Positions 27,780-37,601 of a stretch of 64,000 nt of DNA are shown in pieces; positions within the stretch are counted from its first letter, which is position 1, and each line of letters starts with the position of its first letter. Origin of the DNA: a bacterium (GTDB lineage: Bacteria > Bacillota > Bacilli > Lactobacillales > Streptococcaceae); NCBI GenBank assembly GCA_905221235.1, contig CAJNCJ010000001.1:1-64000 (forward strand). Direction: 5' to 3'. Both the position numbers and the translations under genes were made by a program. The notes below the pieces were generated by a model. The model was not told the DNA's origin and searched no databases. It saw only the letters and a list, made by a program, of their open reading frames with translations.

Positions 27780-28412
27780 TTAGAAAATAATGTCATCCAA
27801 CTTTGTCAAAAAAGCTTGTGTTTTTGCCTCTATATCTTCTGCCTGCATCAAATCACGCACTACAGCTACTCCAGCTATGCCAGTACCAATAAGCTGTTCA
27901 ATGTTATCTGACGTCAAACCTCCGATAGCAACTACTGGAATAGCGACTCTTTGGCAAATTGTTTTCAAGGTTGAAATCAGGGTGATAGGCGCATTTTCCT
28001 TGGTCGTAGTCGGGAAAATAGCTCCTGTCCCCAAGTAATTCGCCCCTCCTTCTTCTGCCTCAAGGGCTCTTTTTACAGTTTTAGCTGTGACACCAAGTAT
28101 TTTGTCAGGACCCAAGACTTGTCGGGCAACCGAAACTGGTAGCTCATCGTCTCCAATATGCAAACCTGCAGCATCAACCGCAAGACAAACATCCAAACGA
28201 TCATCGATTATCAAGGGTACCTGATAGGCATCTGTTATTTCCTTGACTTGTTTTGCCAGTTGATAATATTGATTAGTTGTGAGATTTTTTTCTCGTAATT
28301 GGACTATGGTAACCCCTGAACGGCAAGCCGTCTCAACCTTTTCAAGAAAACTTTCCAAGGAATCTTGGTAGCGATTGGTTACCAGATACAGTCTAAGTGC
28401 TTCCCTATTCAT
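27780..28412 (-). CDS. thiE: Thiamine-phosphate synthase
   Basis: A 210-residue TIM-barrel enzyme joining HMP-PP and thiazole phosphate. Motifs: YLVTNR, VQLREKN, the diphosphate loop [13 protein letters not shown] and VAIGGLT. I start at 28412 ([11 protein letters not shown]) because AAAGGAG precedes it; this start overlaps the end of thiM by 8 bp, so translation is coupled. Seven more in-frame codons exist upstream but lack support. It is the last gene of the thiamine operon. Confidence 0.94.
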   Translation of the reverse strand: MNREALRLYLVTNRYQDSLESFLEKVETACRSGVTIVQLREKNLTTNQYYQLAKQVKEITDAYQVPLIIDDRLDVCLAVDAAGLHIGDDELPVSVARQVLGPDKILGVTAKTVKRALEAEEGGANYLGTGAIFPTTTKENAPITLISTLKTICQRVAIPVVAIGGLTSDNIEQLIGTGIAGVAVVRDLMQAEDIEAKTQAFLTKLDDIIF

Positions 28413-29208
28413 AAATATCTCCTTTAATGGCATCTAGCCAGTTTTCATCTCTTTTGAGGAGAGAAAGCTGATTGAGTACTTGGTAGCGAAAATCTTCCAA
28501 TCCCATTCCTTGAACAACTATTCTCTCAGCAGAGATATTGAGATAAGAGACTGCTAGACACGAAGCTTCAAATCCAGTCTTTCCTTGGCTGAGAAAAACG
28601 GCTGTCAAGGCTCCAACTAAGTCTCCTGTCCCTGTTATCCAGTCTAATTCTGCACAACCATTTCCCAGTACAGCGACCTGATTCTCTGAAACGATGAGAT
28701 CCTTGGGGCCAGTGACTAAGAATGACATACCTGAATAGGTCTGACACCAGTCTTTCAAGACTTGAAGTAAATCCTCAGTTTCTTGATCTTTAGAACTCGC
28801 ATCGACCCCAACGCCATGGTGTTTTAATCCAACAAGACTTCGGATTTCCGACATGTTTCCTTTAAGGACCGTGGGGCTATAGTCTAAAAGGTCTTTAGCT
28901 AAGCTCTTACGAATGGATGAAGCTGTTACGCCAACCGCATCTACTACCATTGGGAGACAAACTTTATCTGTATAAGAAGCTGCCATACGGATTGCTTTTT
29001 CCTTCTCAGCTGACAAATGCCCCAAATTGATGAAGAGGGCCTGGCTTTGTTTGGTAAAATCAAGAACCTCACGGGGATCATCTGCCATGACAGGTTTGCA
29101 TCCCAGCGCCAAAATTCCATTGGCCAGCATCTCACAAGAAATCTCATTGGTGATACAGTGAATTAGGGAACTAGAGCCTAGAGGAAAGGGATTTGTAAAT
29201 GCCTGCAT
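28405..29208 (-). CDS. thiM: Hydroxyethylthiazole kinase
   Basis: A 267-residue ribokinase-fold kinase salvaging 4-methyl-5-hydroxyethylthiazole. It shows [18 protein letters not shown] (core [12 protein letters not shown] further on) and the catalytic [12 protein letters not shown]. The start overlaps the thiW stop by one base. With ThiD and ThiE it makes thiamine phosphate from salvaged halves; no de novo thiC/thiG genes are seen. Confidence 0.94.
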   Translation of the reverse strand: MQAFTNPFPLGSSSLIHCITNEISCEMLANGILALGCKPVMADDPREVLDFTKQSQALFINLGHLSAEKEKAIRMAASYTDKVCLPMVVDAVGVTASSIRKSLAKDLLDYSPTVLKGNMSEIRSLVGLKHHGVGVDASSKDQETEDLLQVLKDWCQTYSGMSFLVTGPKDLIVSENQVAVLGNGCAELDWITGTGDLVGALTAVFLSQGKTGFEASCLAVSYLNISAERIVVQGMGLEDFRYQVLNQLSLLKRDENWLDAIKGDIYE

Positions 29209-29732
29209 CAGTCTATCCTTTCACTGAAAAAATATCCCTGCACTTTTTTAAAGAATTCCTGCTTGATTAAAAATCGAAAGGCAATAAAGGAAATCGCTGT
29301 ACCAATCAAGGTTGCTCCGAAAAATCGAGGAGTGTAGATAAACCAGCTAAGCTTCGCCGCAGATCCTGTAAAGAGTACCATAACAGGATAGGAAACAATA
29401 GAACCGATAATACCTGTTCCCAAAATCTCTCCTAGAGCAGAATAGTGAAATTTCCGACCGTACTTATAAAAGAGACCTGCAAGAAGGGCTCCAAAAGTCG
29501 CTCCTGTAAGTGCTAAAGGCGGAATCCCTTGAGTTGTCATACGGATAAAAGCTGTCACAGTTGCCATAACTAAAGCATAAGCTGGCCCCATCATAATTCC
29601 TGCCAGAATATTGACTACACTGGACATCGGTGCCATTCCCTCAATTCGAAAGATGGGTGTAAGAACTACGTCAAGAGCAATCATCATGGATAAAATGGTT
29701 AATTTGTGAACTTGTAGTTGGTGGTTTCTCAT
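29208..29732 (-). CDS. thiW: Thiazole-precursor ECF substrate component ThiW
   Basis: A 174-residue membrane protein with five to six helices. The [34 protein letters not shown] segment (core [12 protein letters not shown]) and [14 protein letters not shown] are typical of ThiW S-components. ThiW is predicted to import hydroxyethylthiazole, and its position directly before thiM agrees with that. It probably shares the energising ATPase/EcfT modules of the same operon or a housekeeping ECF module. Confidence 0.88.
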   Translation of the reverse strand: MRNHQLQVHKLTILSMMIALDVVLTPIFRIEGMAPMSSVVNILAGIMMGPAYALVMATVTAFIRMTTQGIPPLALTGATFGALLAGLFYKYGRKFHYSALGEILGTGIIGSIVSYPVMVLFTGSAAKLSWFIYTPRFFGATLIGTAISFIAFRFLIKQEFFKKVQGYFFSERID

Positions 29733-29736
29733 GTTA

Positions 29737-30429
29737 CTATTCTTCTCCCTTTTCTAAAGACTGTAAATCGCTCTTCCATGTCTGGTGTTGGTAGGCCATT
29801 TCCCAAAACTTGGCTTCCATATGAACACTGATGTGGAAGGCATCTAGCATTTTTTTCTTGTCTGTCTCATCGCTTTCTCTATAGAGCTGATTGACCAGCG
29901 CTTCTTCCTCTCTGATTTGCTGCTCCAACTCATCCGTAATATAAGTTTCAATCCATTGTTGGTAGAGAGGATTTGGTGATGGTTTAAGATTAAGTGATTT
30001 GCCTATATCATGGTATAGCCAGGGACAAGGGAGCAAACTTGCAAAAGCAATGCCCAAGTTCGGCTCTTCAAATTGCCGATAAATGTGTGAAATATAATGA
30101 TAACAGGTCGGAGCGATTGGATGTTGCTCCATTTTCTGGTCGCTGATTTCCAATTCCTTGAAAAATTGTTGGCGGATAAATAACTCACCCTCCACTAGAC
30201 TCTGGGCATTTTGTTTCAAGAGTCTTTTCATCTCTTGGTTTGAAGTCTTATCAGCCAAGAGGTGATAGGCTTCTGAGAAGGCCTTCAAATAGTAGGCATC
30301 CTGAATCAAGTAATAGCGAAAGATGGACGGGTCTAAATTTCCCTCTTGTAACTGTAAAACAAAGGGGTGATGAAAGGAAGCCTGCCAAGCTTCCTTGGAT
30401 AATTCCATCGCAATATCTGTAAATTCCAT
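29737..30429 (-). CDS. tenA: Aminopyrimidine aminohydrolase TenA (thiaminase II)
   Basis: A 230-residue all-helical TenA-family enzyme. The active-site Cys is in SLLPCPWLYHDIG (about residue 135), with YLIQDAYYL and the C-terminal FWEMAYQHQTWK motif. It hydrolyses aminopyrimidine degradation products of thiamine to HMP, feeding ThiD. It lies between ykoC and thiW in the salvage operon. Confidence 0.93.
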   Translation of the reverse strand: MEFTDIAMELSKEAWQASFHHPFVLQLQEGNLDPSIFRYYLIQDAYYLKAFSEAYHLLADKTSNQEMKRLLKQNAQSLVEGELFIRQQFFKELEISDQKMEQHPIAPTCYHYISHIYRQFEEPNLGIAFASLLPCPWLYHDIGKSLNLKPSPNPLYQQWIETYITDELEQQIREEEALVNQLYRESDETDKKKMLDAFHISVHMEAKFWEMAYQHQTWKSDLQSLEKGEE

Positions 30430-30439
30430 AATAACTCCT

Positions 30440-31090
30440 TTATAAAAATAGACTGCTTTGAAGTAATAAAAAGAACAGCAGGTAGATTAATTTTGTTTTT
30501 TTAGGAATATAAAAGGTCCGATAGTGATTTTCCAACTGTGCATGTTCGTCATATCCATGCGCAGATAGAGCTCTCAGATAAAGATGGCGCCATCTAAAGA
30601 CCGTCATCAAAACCTTACTGTAAATCAGGGGCGACCAAAAATGTAGTTCTTGACCGCGTAATAAGCAAGCTTCCTTGAGGGACTTGATTTCTTGCTGAAT
30701 AAGGGGGAAGGAATTGAATACCACAATCAAGGCATAGGCCCAAGAGCGTGATAACCCCTTTTGAGCCAAGTACAAGAGAAGCTCTTTTAGGAAAATAGAG
30801 GAAACAAAGACAAGGCCTATACAAACTGTCACAAAGGCCCTCGTTCCAAGCATGACTGCCTGCGAAGCATCCCCATGTAACTGAACTGCCCAGTAGTTGG
30901 CAAAAGATGGTAAAATGGCGAGCAATAGCATCCAAGCCAACATCTTAAATCGACGGTAATAGAGCATAAAGAGAATACAGAATGCGACTACCGAAAGATT
31001 CAGAGCAATCGAAGGAATAAAAGATGTTTCCAAGGATAAAATCAGCAAAAAGAGACTGATAATCGGTGTCTGGGTTGCTACTTTGACCAT
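30440..31090 (-). CDS. ECF transporter T component (YkoC-like)
   Basis: A 216-residue EcfT/CbiQ-family membrane protein with about five helices. The two Ala-Arg-Gly-type coupling motifs appear as ACLLRGQEL and LRALSAHGYDEH. It connects the substrate subunit (YkoE-type at 32478) to the tandem ATPase (31092). Bacillus ykoEDC is the HMP transporter, which this three-gene set reproduces. Confidence 0.86.
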   Translation of the reverse strand: MVKVATQTPIISLFLLILSLETSFIPSIALNLSVVAFCILFMLYYRRFKMLAWMLLLAILPSFANYWAVQLHGDASQAVMLGTRAFVTVCIGLVFVSSIFLKELLLYLAQKGLSRSWAYALIVVFNSFPLIQQEIKSLKEACLLRGQELHFWSPLIYSKVLMTVFRWRHLYLRALSAHGYDEHAQLENHYRTFYIPKKTKLIYLLFFLLLQSSLFL

Positions 31091-31091
31091 A

Positions 31092-32477
31092 CTATCTCAC
31101 CTCCTTTTGGGTATTGCTACTCTGAGATGTGAGTGGTTTGGTAATTGTCACTTCTTTCACATGACTGAGACCCTGACTAGTCATCTCAATCCAATAATCA
31201 ACCACAGAGATCAAGGGATCTAAACGATGGCTAATGATCAGAAAACTTCTTCCTTGATTTCTCTCCTCCAGAATCCACTTGCAAAAATAATGGCAGGCTC
31301 TATCATCCAAACCAGCAAAAGGTTCATCTAGTAAAATCACAGAAGCCTTGCTGGTCAAGATGGTCAAGAGCTGAAGAATCTTTTGCTGACCACCACTTAA
31401 TTGATAGGGACTCTTATCGAGTGCCTGCTCCAGATCAAAATATTGTAAAGCTTGGAAAATTCGCTGATTTCTTTCAGAATCAGGTCCATCTAATTGAAGT
31501 TCCTCTCGCAGACTGACTCGGATAAACTGCTTCTCAGCTTCCTGAACAACACCCGTCAAGTCACGGTACAAACTCTTTTTCTTTTTCAGAACTGTCCCCT
31601 TCCAGATAATTTTCCCTTTATACTTTTGAAATTGAAGAATGGAGCGAAAGAGGGTTGATTTCCCGACACCATTGTCACCCAAAATACAGGAAATCCCTTG
31701 GTAGAAAGTAAAATCATCAACCGAAAAGAGGGGGCGACTCCCCAGCTCACAAGTCACACGATCCATATGGAATAGTTCTGGGCTAGAAGCAACTTCCTTT
31801 GAAACAGCCTGTGTCATTTCAGAGGCAGGGATTTGATTTATTTTCCTTAGTTGTCCGTCTCTTAGCTCCACCATATGGTCGATATAGGCTTCATAATCAG
31901 ATAAATCATGGTCGCACAAAATAACTGTCTTACCATCAGAGACCAACTCTTTTAGAATCTCCAATATCTCTATCCTACTCTTGCGGTCAATGGAAGCGAA
32001 GGGCTCATCCAAGAGATAGGCCCTAGGGTTCATGGCAAAGAGAACAGCCAAGGCAGCCTTTTGCTTTTCCCCACCCGATAAGTGATGGATGGGACGGTGC
32101 AAGATCGCATTGCAGCGACATTGCCGGACCACCTCTGCTATTTTAGCATCAATCTCTTGAAGTGGACAGCCGATATTTTCCAAGGTAAAAATCAGCTCCT
32201 CAAACAAGTTCTCCATGGTAAATTGATGATTGGGATTTTGAAAGAGAATGCCAACCGTCTGGACACGTTCGATGATAGAAAGCTGACTGACCTCGTTCCC
32301 ATTTATCAGGACTTGACCGCTATAGGGAAGAGAACTGACTTGGGCGATCATTTGAAAGAGGCTAGATTTTCCTGAACCACTGCTCCCAACTAACAAGGTA
32401 AAGGATTGCGCATGAAAAGCAAAATCAATCGGCTCAGAGAAGATTGGGGACTGAATCGCTCGTAGTTCCAGACCCAT
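31092..32477 (-). CDS. ECF transporter tandem ATPase (YkoD-like)
   Basis: A 461-residue protein with two ABC ATPase domains. Domain 1: Walker A GSSGSGKSS near residue 33, signature LSGGEKQKAAL, Walker B YLLDEPFAS. Domain 2: Walker A GDNGVGKST near residue 268, signature LSGGQQKI, ILLDEPFAGLD. The fusion replaces the EcfA/EcfA' heterodimer. It adjoins both the T component (1 bp gap) and the S component (0 bp gap), so it is a dedicated ECF module for thiamine-precursor uptake. Confidence 0.9.
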   Translation of the reverse strand: MGLELRAIQSPIFSEPIDFAFHAQSFTLLVGSSGSGKSSLFQMIAQVSSLPYSGQVLINGNEVSQLSIIERVQTVGILFQNPNHQFTMENLFEELIFTLENIGCPLQEIDAKIAEVVRQCRCNAILHRPIHHLSGGEKQKAALAVLFAMNPRAYLLDEPFASIDRKSRIEILEILKELVSDGKTVILCDHDLSDYEAYIDHMVELRDGQLRKINQIPASEMTQAVSKEVASSPELFHMDRVTCELGSRPLFSVDDFTFYQGISCILGDNGVGKSTLFRSILQFQKYKGKIIWKGTVLKKKKSLYRDLTGVVQEAEKQFIRVSLREELQLDGPDSERNQRIFQALQYFDLEQALDKSPYQLSGGQQKILQLLTILTSKASVILLDEPFAGLDDRACHYFCKWILEERNQGRSFLIISHRLDPLISVVDYWIEMTSQGLSHVKEVTITKPLTSQSSNTQKEVR

Positions 32478-33038
32478 CTATGCCTTGCCTCCAGCTGCAA
32501 ACTGATGATAGAGTTTGACAATAGCACGAACCAAGATGGTACAGAAGAAAAAGACGGAAATAAAACGTACTACAAGCAAGGAAAGGACAAAAGGAAGGGA
32601 GAAGGCGTAATAACCTAACTTAATGTATTCATAGACAAAGCTAACAAGCGTAATCCCAATACTATTAGCAGTTAGAGAGAGCCAACTTTCATAGCGATTC
32701 TTGGTTACGATAAAACCAAGTTCACTTCCCAAACCTTGAACCAAGCCAGACAAAAGGGCACCTAAACCGAATTGGCTACCATAAAGAACTTCAGCAAGTG
32801 CAGCTAACACTTCTCCAATCGTCGCACTTCCGACTCTTGGAACAAAGATAGCAGCAATGGGCGCAGCCATACACCAGAGACCAAAGAGGATTTCATTAGC
32901 AAAAGCCTGCAAACCAAGAGGGGCTAAAATCAGAGTGAGGATATCAAACAGATAGCCAGATCCTACAAAAACGCCACCAAAAAAGATAGACAAGAAAGCA
33001 AGCAAGATAACATCTTTTAAACGCCATTTTTTAAACAT
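32478..33038 (-). CDS. ECF S component for HMP/thiamine precursor (YkoE family)
   Basis: A 186-residue membrane protein with five to six helices. The WRLKDVILLAFLSIFFGGVFVGSGYLFD start (core LKDVILLAFLSIFFG) and the segment FVPRVGSATIGEVLAALAEVLYG are YkoE-type. It is the first gene behind a TPP riboswitch and terminator, so the whole operon ykoE-D-C-tenA-thiW-thiM-thiE is under TPP feedback. Substrate most likely hydroxymethylpyrimidine. Confidence 0.88.
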   Translation of the reverse strand: MFKKWRLKDVILLAFLSIFFGGVFVGSGYLFDILTLILAPLGLQAFANEILFGLWCMAAPIAAIFVPRVGSATIGEVLAALAEVLYGSQFGLGALLSGLVQGLGSELGFIVTKNRYESWLSLTANSIGITLVSFVYEYIKLGYYAFSLPFVLSLLVVRFISVFFFCTILVRAIVKLYHQFAAGGKA

Positions 33039-33112
33039 AAAAACTCCTTTTAAGACAATAGGGCATTTAAGAGAGACTTGCCATCATATTCTGCATCTAG
33101 TCTATCTAGTAA

Positions 33113-33150
33113 AAAATAAAAAACTCTAATCAAACACAAGAATTAGAGTT
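33113..33150 (-). terminator. Riboswitch-controlled terminator before ykoE
   Basis: Minus-strand AACTCTAAT, 11-nt loop and ATTAGAGTT followed by TTTTATTTTTT. It lies between the TPP aptamer and the ykoE start, so it is the expression platform. Confidence 0.85.
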
Positions 33151-33198
33151 TTGCTTACAAAATTAGATGGTTTTTTCTTTCTCAAGAAAAAACTATTC

Positions 33199-33270
33199 AC
33201 ATTTCCCTTCGACAGTACTAACTGTAGCAGGTTCAATGGGTATCATCTCAGCCTAAAGCACCCCAAATGT
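33199..33270 (-). ncRNA. TPP riboswitch upstream of the thiamine salvage operon
   Basis: On the minus strand: P1 arms ACATTT and AAATGT, then GGGGTGCTTTAGGCTGAGAT, GATACCCATTGAACCTG and GTCGAAGGGAA. All conserved THI-box blocks are present in order. It pairs with a downstream intrinsic terminator, so control is transcriptional, unlike the thiD copy. The rest of the 33039-33423 gap holds this leader, the ykoE promoter region and the lctO terminator. Confidence 0.95.
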
Positions 33271-33390
33271 CTTTATTATTTAATTACTGGACCAGTATAG
33301 CAAAAAATGAAAGCCCTAGCAAGATATTTGACCGAAAAATATCTTTATATAGTTTTTGATAGCGATTTATTCTTCCAATACACGAAGAAA

Positions 33391-33412
33391 AACCTCCACA
33401 TCAAGTGGAGGC
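33391..33412 (-). terminator. lctO terminator
   Basis: Minus-strand CCTCCAC-TTGAT-GTGGAGG followed by TTTTT, just after the lctO stop. Confidence 0.85.
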
Positions 33413-33423
33413 AATCTCTTTTA

Positions 33424-34560
33424 TCAATACAATTTTAAGTCACGAGGGTCAACTGGGAAGGTTGGATTGTATGGATTGTGACGGAGTTTGAAGTGTTTGA
33501 CATCTTCAATAGTCTGAGTTCCAGACAATTGCATGACTGTCTTCAATTCTGCATTCAAGTGTTCAAAGACTTGACGTACACCGACACTACCGCCGAGAGC
33601 CAAGCCATAGATAACAGGGCGACCAATTGCTACCAAGTCTGCTCCTGAAGCCAAGGCTTTAAAGACGTGTTGACCACGACGAATACCTGAGTCAAAGACG
33701 ATTGGCACACGTTTGTCAACTGCTTCTGCTACTTCTTGAAGTGAGTCGAAGGCAGCTGGTCCACCGTCAATTTGGCGGCCACCGTGGTTAGTAACCCAGA
33801 TACCAGAAGCTCCTGCAGCAAGCGAACGTTCAACGTCCTCACGGCATTGTGGTCCCTTGACATACACAGGAAGTCCTGAGTATTCAGCGATAAATTCTAC
33901 ATCACGTGGAGACAAGCGTTGTTTAGCTGATTTGTAAACAAAGTCCATTGATTTTCCAGCACCTTCTGGCAGGTATTCTTCAACAATCGGCATGCCAACT
34001 GGGAAGACAAAACCATTACGCTTATCAACCTCACGATTGCCTCCTACAGTAGCATCTGCTGTCAAGACAATCGCTTTGTAGCCTTCAGCTTTCACACGGT
34101 CCATGATATGGCGGTTTATACCGTCATCTTTACTAAAGTAAAATTGGAACCAGTGAGGTGTCCCTTGAAGAGCTTCCGTAATTTCTGGAAGGTCGACAGT
34201 AGAGTAAGAGCTAGTTGTATAAAGAGAACCAAACTCATGCACACCACGCGCAGTAGCCACCTCACCCTGTTCATTTGCCAATTTATGAGCTGCAACAGGC
34301 GCCATAATGATTGGTGAAGACAATTTTTCGCCTGCAAATTCAATCTCTGTACTTGGATTTTCTACATTGCAAAGTGTATGAGGAACGATGAGCTTGTGGT
34401 TAAAGGCACGGATGTTCTCGCGTAAAGTGAATGTATCTTCTGCTCCACTTGCGATATAACCAAAGGCTGCTTTCGGAATAACTTGCTGCGCCATGGGCTC
34501 CAAATCATAGGTATTGATGAAATCTACATGACCTTCTGCATTGCTTGTTTTGTATGACAT
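33424..34560 (-). CDS. lctO: L-lactate oxidase
   Basis: A 378-residue FMN-dependent alpha-hydroxyacid oxidase oxidising lactate to pyruvate with H2O2 production. The catalytic His is in WVTNHGGRQIDGG, and FMN/phosphate-site residues follow in VFDSGIRRGQHVFKALASGAD (core DSGIRRG). With SpxB it forms a cycle that regenerates pyruvate and generates peroxide aerobically. It is monocistronic. A cre-like site lies between promoter and start. Confidence 0.95.
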   Translation of the reverse strand: MSYKTSNAEGHVDFINTYDLEPMAQQVIPKAAFGYIASGAEDTFTLRENIRAFNHKLIVPHTLCNVENPSTEIEFAGEKLSSPIIMAPVAAHKLANEQGEVATARGVHEFGSLYTTSSYSTVDLPEITEALQGTPHWFQFYFSKDDGINRHIMDRVKAEGYKAIVLTADATVGGNREVDKRNGFVFPVGMPIVEEYLPEGAGKSMDFVYKSAKQRLSPRDVEFIAEYSGLPVYVKGPQCREDVERSLAAGASGIWVTNHGGRQIDGGPAAFDSLQEVAEAVDKRVPIVFDSGIRRGQHVFKALASGADLVAIGRPVIYGLALGGSVGVRQVFEHLNAELKTVMQLSGTQTIEDVKHFKLRHNPYNPTFPVDPRDLKLY

Positions 34561-34578
34561 AAAATGCCCTCCTTAATA

Positions 34579-34592
34579 AGTAAGCGTTTACT
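34579..34592 (-). promoter_or_regulatory. cre-like site upstream of lctO
   Basis: AGTAAGCGTTTACT is near palindromic and matches 12 of 14 positions of the CcpA consensus. It is 19 bp before the lctO start, downstream of any sigma-A promoter, a repressing position. Confidence 0.55.
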
Positions 34593-34747
34593 TTGTATAT
34601 TACAAAAATATCTTAACTCTTTTTTCAAAACTTTTCAAATATTTTGTTTGGAAATTTCATACTTTATAGCATTTTACAGATATAATTAAAAATGATAAAC
34701 TTTCTTAAGTTATAGAAATTCAAATACTCTTTTCATTTTCTACTATA

Positions 34748-34786
34748 AAAAAGAAATCAGGTAATCCTAGTGACTACCTGATTTTC
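34748..34786 (-). terminator. pyrE terminator
   Basis: Minus-strand AAATCAGGTAGTC and ATTACCTGATTT-type arms (TCAGGTA/TACCTGA core) with TTTTTT, after the pyrE stop. Confidence 0.8.
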
Positions 34787-34792
34787 TATGTT

Positions 34793-35425
34793 TTAGGCAT
34801 TTTGCCAATTTTCTTGGTCTTCTTTAAATCGTTTTAGGAGATCCAATCCTTCTGGTGTGATATAACCTTCTTCTTGGGCTAGGTGGATGAGTTCGCTGTA
34901 GTTTGAAAGTGTCACTAATTTCACGCCAGCATTCGCAAAGTTCTTATCTGCCTTTGGCAATTGATAACTGAAAATCGCTACAACTCCAAGCACATCTGCT
35001 CCTTCTCGCTTAGCTGCGGCTACGGCTTCAAGAACAGAACCGCCAGTTGAAATAAGGTCTTCAACCACTACCATTTTTTGACCCTGAGCTACACGTCCTT
35101 CGATTTGATTACCAGCTCCGTGGTCTTTTGGTTTGCTACGGATGTAGGCAAATGGTAGGTTCATCTTATCAGCAATGATGGCTCCGTGAGGAATCCCTGC
35201 TGTTGCAGTTCCTGCAATGACTTCAACCTCTGGAAAGGCTTCTTTGATAGCATCCACAAAACCATTTTCAATGAGTGTACGAGTTTCTGGATAGGCTAGT
35301 GTCACACGGTTATCTGTGTAAATCGGCGATTTGATACCAGATGCCCAAGTGAAAGGCTCCTCTGGTTTGAGGTAAACGGCTTGAATTTTCAAGAGGTGGC
35401 TAGCGATATCTTTAGCAAGTGTCAT
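34793..35425 (-). CDS. pyrE: Orotate phosphoribosyltransferase
   Basis: A 210-residue PRTase making OMP from orotate and PRPP. The PRPP motif is [16 protein letters not shown] and the catalytic loop is [15 protein letters not shown]. It lies 39 bp after pyrF in the same transcript. It performs step five of de novo UMP synthesis. Confidence 0.96.
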   Translation of the reverse strand: MTLAKDIASHLLKIQAVYLKPEEPFTWASGIKSPIYTDNRVTLAYPETRTLIENGFVDAIKEAFPEVEVIAGTATAGIPHGAIIADKMNLPFAYIRSKPKDHGAGNQIEGRVAQGQKMVVVEDLISTGGSVLEAVAAAKREGADVLGVVAIFSYQLPKADKNFANAGVKLVTLSNYSELIHLAQEEGYITPEGLDLLKRFKEDQENWQNA

Positions 35426-35464
35426 GATATTCTCCTTTTATTTTTATAATCTAGTTCTTTAATT

Positions 35465-36160
35465 CTAGTCTTGGTTCCATTCATCCTTGATGGCATGATA
35501 AGCTGCAACAGGATCTTCAGCTTGGGTAATGGGACGTCCCACTACGATATAGTCACTACCGATTTGATAGGCATCTGCTGGCGTCATCACACGTTTTTGG
35601 TCTCCAACTGCAGCTCCCTGAGGGCGAATCCCTGGTGTCAGACAAATAAAATCTGGATTGGTGGCCTGCTTGATAAGTTGCACTTCCTGAGCCGAGCAAA
35701 CGACACCATCCAAGCCCGCTTCAGCTGTCTTCTTGGCATAGTGGATGACAGACTCTTGCAGGCTGGTTTGGATATTTTGAAAGTCCTGCATCTGAGCTTC
35801 TGATGTTGAGGTCAATTGCGTTACAGCGATCAATTTGGCTTGGCTACCAAGACCTTCACGCGCAGCCTTCATCATCTCTACACCACCAGCCGCATGAACA
35901 TTGGTCATATCCACACCAAGCTGAGACAAGACCTTCATGGCTGACTTGACTGTATTGGGAATGTCATGAAGTTTGAGATCAAGAAAGACGCTGTGACCCA
36001 GGTCTTTCAAGTAAGACATAATCTCAGGACCCGTTGCGTAATAAAGTTCCATCCCTACCTTGAGATAAAGGCTTTCTTCTGCTGGGAAAAGAGCTAAAAA
36101 TTCCTTGACTGCCTCAAAACTAGGAAAATCAAGAGCAATGACTGGACGATGTTCTCGCAT
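35465..36160 (-). CDS. pyrF: Orotidine-5'-phosphate decarboxylase
   Basis: A 231-residue TIM-barrel enzyme forming UMP from OMP. The catalytic DxKxxD tetrad is [12 protein letters not shown], and the phosphate gripper is [12 protein letters not shown]. The ATG at 36160 follows AAAGGAG. It is the first gene of pyrF-pyrE and is preceded by a PyrR attenuator. Confidence 0.96.
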   Translation of the reverse strand: MREHRPVIALDFPSFEAVKEFLALFPAEESLYLKVGMELYYATGPEIMSYLKDLGHSVFLDLKLHDIPNTVKSAMKVLSQLGVDMTNVHAAGGVEMMKAAREGLGSQAKLIAVTQLTSTSEAQMQDFQNIQTSLQESVIHYAKKTAEAGLDGVVCSAQEVQLIKQATNPDFICLTPGIRPQGAAVGDQKRVMTPADAYQIGSDYIVVGRPITQAEDPVAAYHAIKDEWNQD

Positions 36161-36213
36161 AGGTTTCTCCTTTTACCTTTACTAGTGAGAGAGTCTGGCC
36201 AACAGAAGCCACG

Positions 36214-36311
36214 AAAAAAGGAACCTGCCAACAGCAAGGTTCCACGAAAAATGGGTAGTCTCCACCCTTTCACCGTCTAACCTTAGCTGCCTCTCTGGAC
36301 TGCTTTAAAGG
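36214..36311 (-). promoter_or_regulatory. PyrR-type transcription attenuator of pyrFE
   Basis: On the minus strand the PyrR-binding hairpin CCTTTAAAGCAGTCCAGAGAGG...CTAAGG (36311-36281, with the conserved TCCAGAGAGG loop) is followed by a terminator hairpin GGAACCTTGC/GGCAGGTTCC with TTTTTT (36243-36214). PyrR bound to UMP would favour termination before pyrF. Confidence 0.9.
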
Positions 36312-36392
36312 TTTTCTATTATTCTATTATTTCTACTAGCACTTGTCAAGTAAAAACATGCTAACTAAAGAGCTATAGAAGAAAAGCTAAAC

Positions 36393-37592
36393 CTAGCGAC
36401 GCGATGAACGTTGACTTGTTTGGTTTCGATTGCTCTCTTCCTCTTGTTTTTTCTGTTCTTCTTCTAAACGTTTACGTTCTTCTTCCTGCTTTTTCTCAGC
36501 TTCTTCGGCCTCTTTTTTGGCTTTTTCTTCTGCCTCCATAATTAATTTATCCGCTACAGTGTAGCTGTAGATTCCAGCTTCCATATCGACCACACTTGGT
36601 TCTGACAATTGAGGCTTGATCTTGCTGTAATAAGGCAGTTTCTTACTCATTTCAGATAGAGGAACCAAGACCTCGTCCGAATCATTCATGGTTAATCGAA
36701 TTAAATCTGAAGTCACCTTGCTTGGGGCTAGCTCCACCTTTTGGATAGTAGCCTTGAGTTCCGGGCTAATTTGAGAAAGTTCTGAGACAAAAGCCTTGAT
36801 TTGTTCACTATCATTAAAGAGAACTGACAAATAAGTTTCTGGTAGACTAACCAAGCTCACAGCACTGGTCTCAAGCTGACCACTGGAAAGAATAGGATAA
36901 TGATTTTCACCAGAAATATAGTAGGCAACAATATCGTATTCCTTGACCTTGATAGTAAACTTGGTTGGAAATTGATAAACCAGCTGAGCTGATTCAACCC
37001 AATAGTTGGACTTGATCTGTTCTTCATATTTTTCTTTATCTATCAGAAGGTTAATCGTATAATCCGAATCCTGAATGCCTGAAGCCTGTCGAATATCATC
37101 AGCCGTAGTTTGCACCGTTCCCTCAATACGGATATCCTTCATGGTCGCATAAGGACTGAGTAAGTAAGCAGAGATAATCAATAAAAGCAGACTTGGAAAT
37201 AAAATTGTTAGAGCTCGCAAGATATGGAGGCCAGGAATCTTTGCTTTGGCTGCTTTTTCTTTTGTATCCTTTTTATCCTGTTCCTCGTCCTCTTTAAACC
37301 CTGATTCTTTTATCTCTTCTTCATCTTTGTCACCCTCTGAGGATGCTACTTTTTCTTCAGACTTTTCCTTAGCTGATTCTTCATCTTCTGGGTCTGTTTC
37401 ACTCTCCTGGTCCTCTGACTTCTCAGATTCTTCTCCCATTCGAGCTTGTCTTTCCTTTTCCTTCTCCTCAGCTAGGGCTGCCTCTTCTTCAGCCTTCTTT
37501 TTTAGATATTCTTGGTTCCGTTTCTGCCATTCTGATAACTCTTTCAATTCTTCGAGGATTTCTTTGTCCTCATTTTTCTTATCTTTTGACAT
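36393..37592 (-). CDS. divIB: Cell division protein DivIB (FtsQ)
   Basis: A 399-residue bitopic divisome protein. The cytoplasmic tail (residues 1-125) is extremely charged and Glu/Lys-rich, one helix follows (about 125-148, LHILRALTILFPSLLLLIISAYLL; core FPSLLLLIISAYLL), then a POTRA domain (MKDIRIEGTVQTTADDIRQ) and a beta domain, and a Glu/Lys coiled tail. It forms the DivIB-DivIC-FtsL complex. It is the third gene of murD-murG-divIB. Confidence 0.94.
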   Translation of the reverse strand: MSKDKKNEDKEILEELKELSEWQKRNQEYLKKKAEEEAALAEEKEKERQARMGEESEKSEDQESETDPEDEESAKEKSEEKVASSEGDKDEEEIKESGFKEDEEQDKKDTKEKAAKAKIPGLHILRALTILFPSLLLLIISAYLLSPYATMKDIRIEGTVQTTADDIRQASGIQDSDYTINLLIDKEKYEEQIKSNYWVESAQLVYQFPTKFTIKVKEYDIVAYYISGENHYPILSSGQLETSAVSLVSLPETYLSVLFNDSEQIKAFVSELSQISPELKATIQKVELAPSKVTSDLIRLTMNDSDEVLVPLSEMSKKLPYYSKIKPQLSEPSVVDMEAGIYSYTVADKLIMEAEEKAKKEAEEAEKKQEEERKRLEEEQKKQEEESNRNQTSQRSSRR

Positions 37593-37601
37593 TTACTTTC
37601 C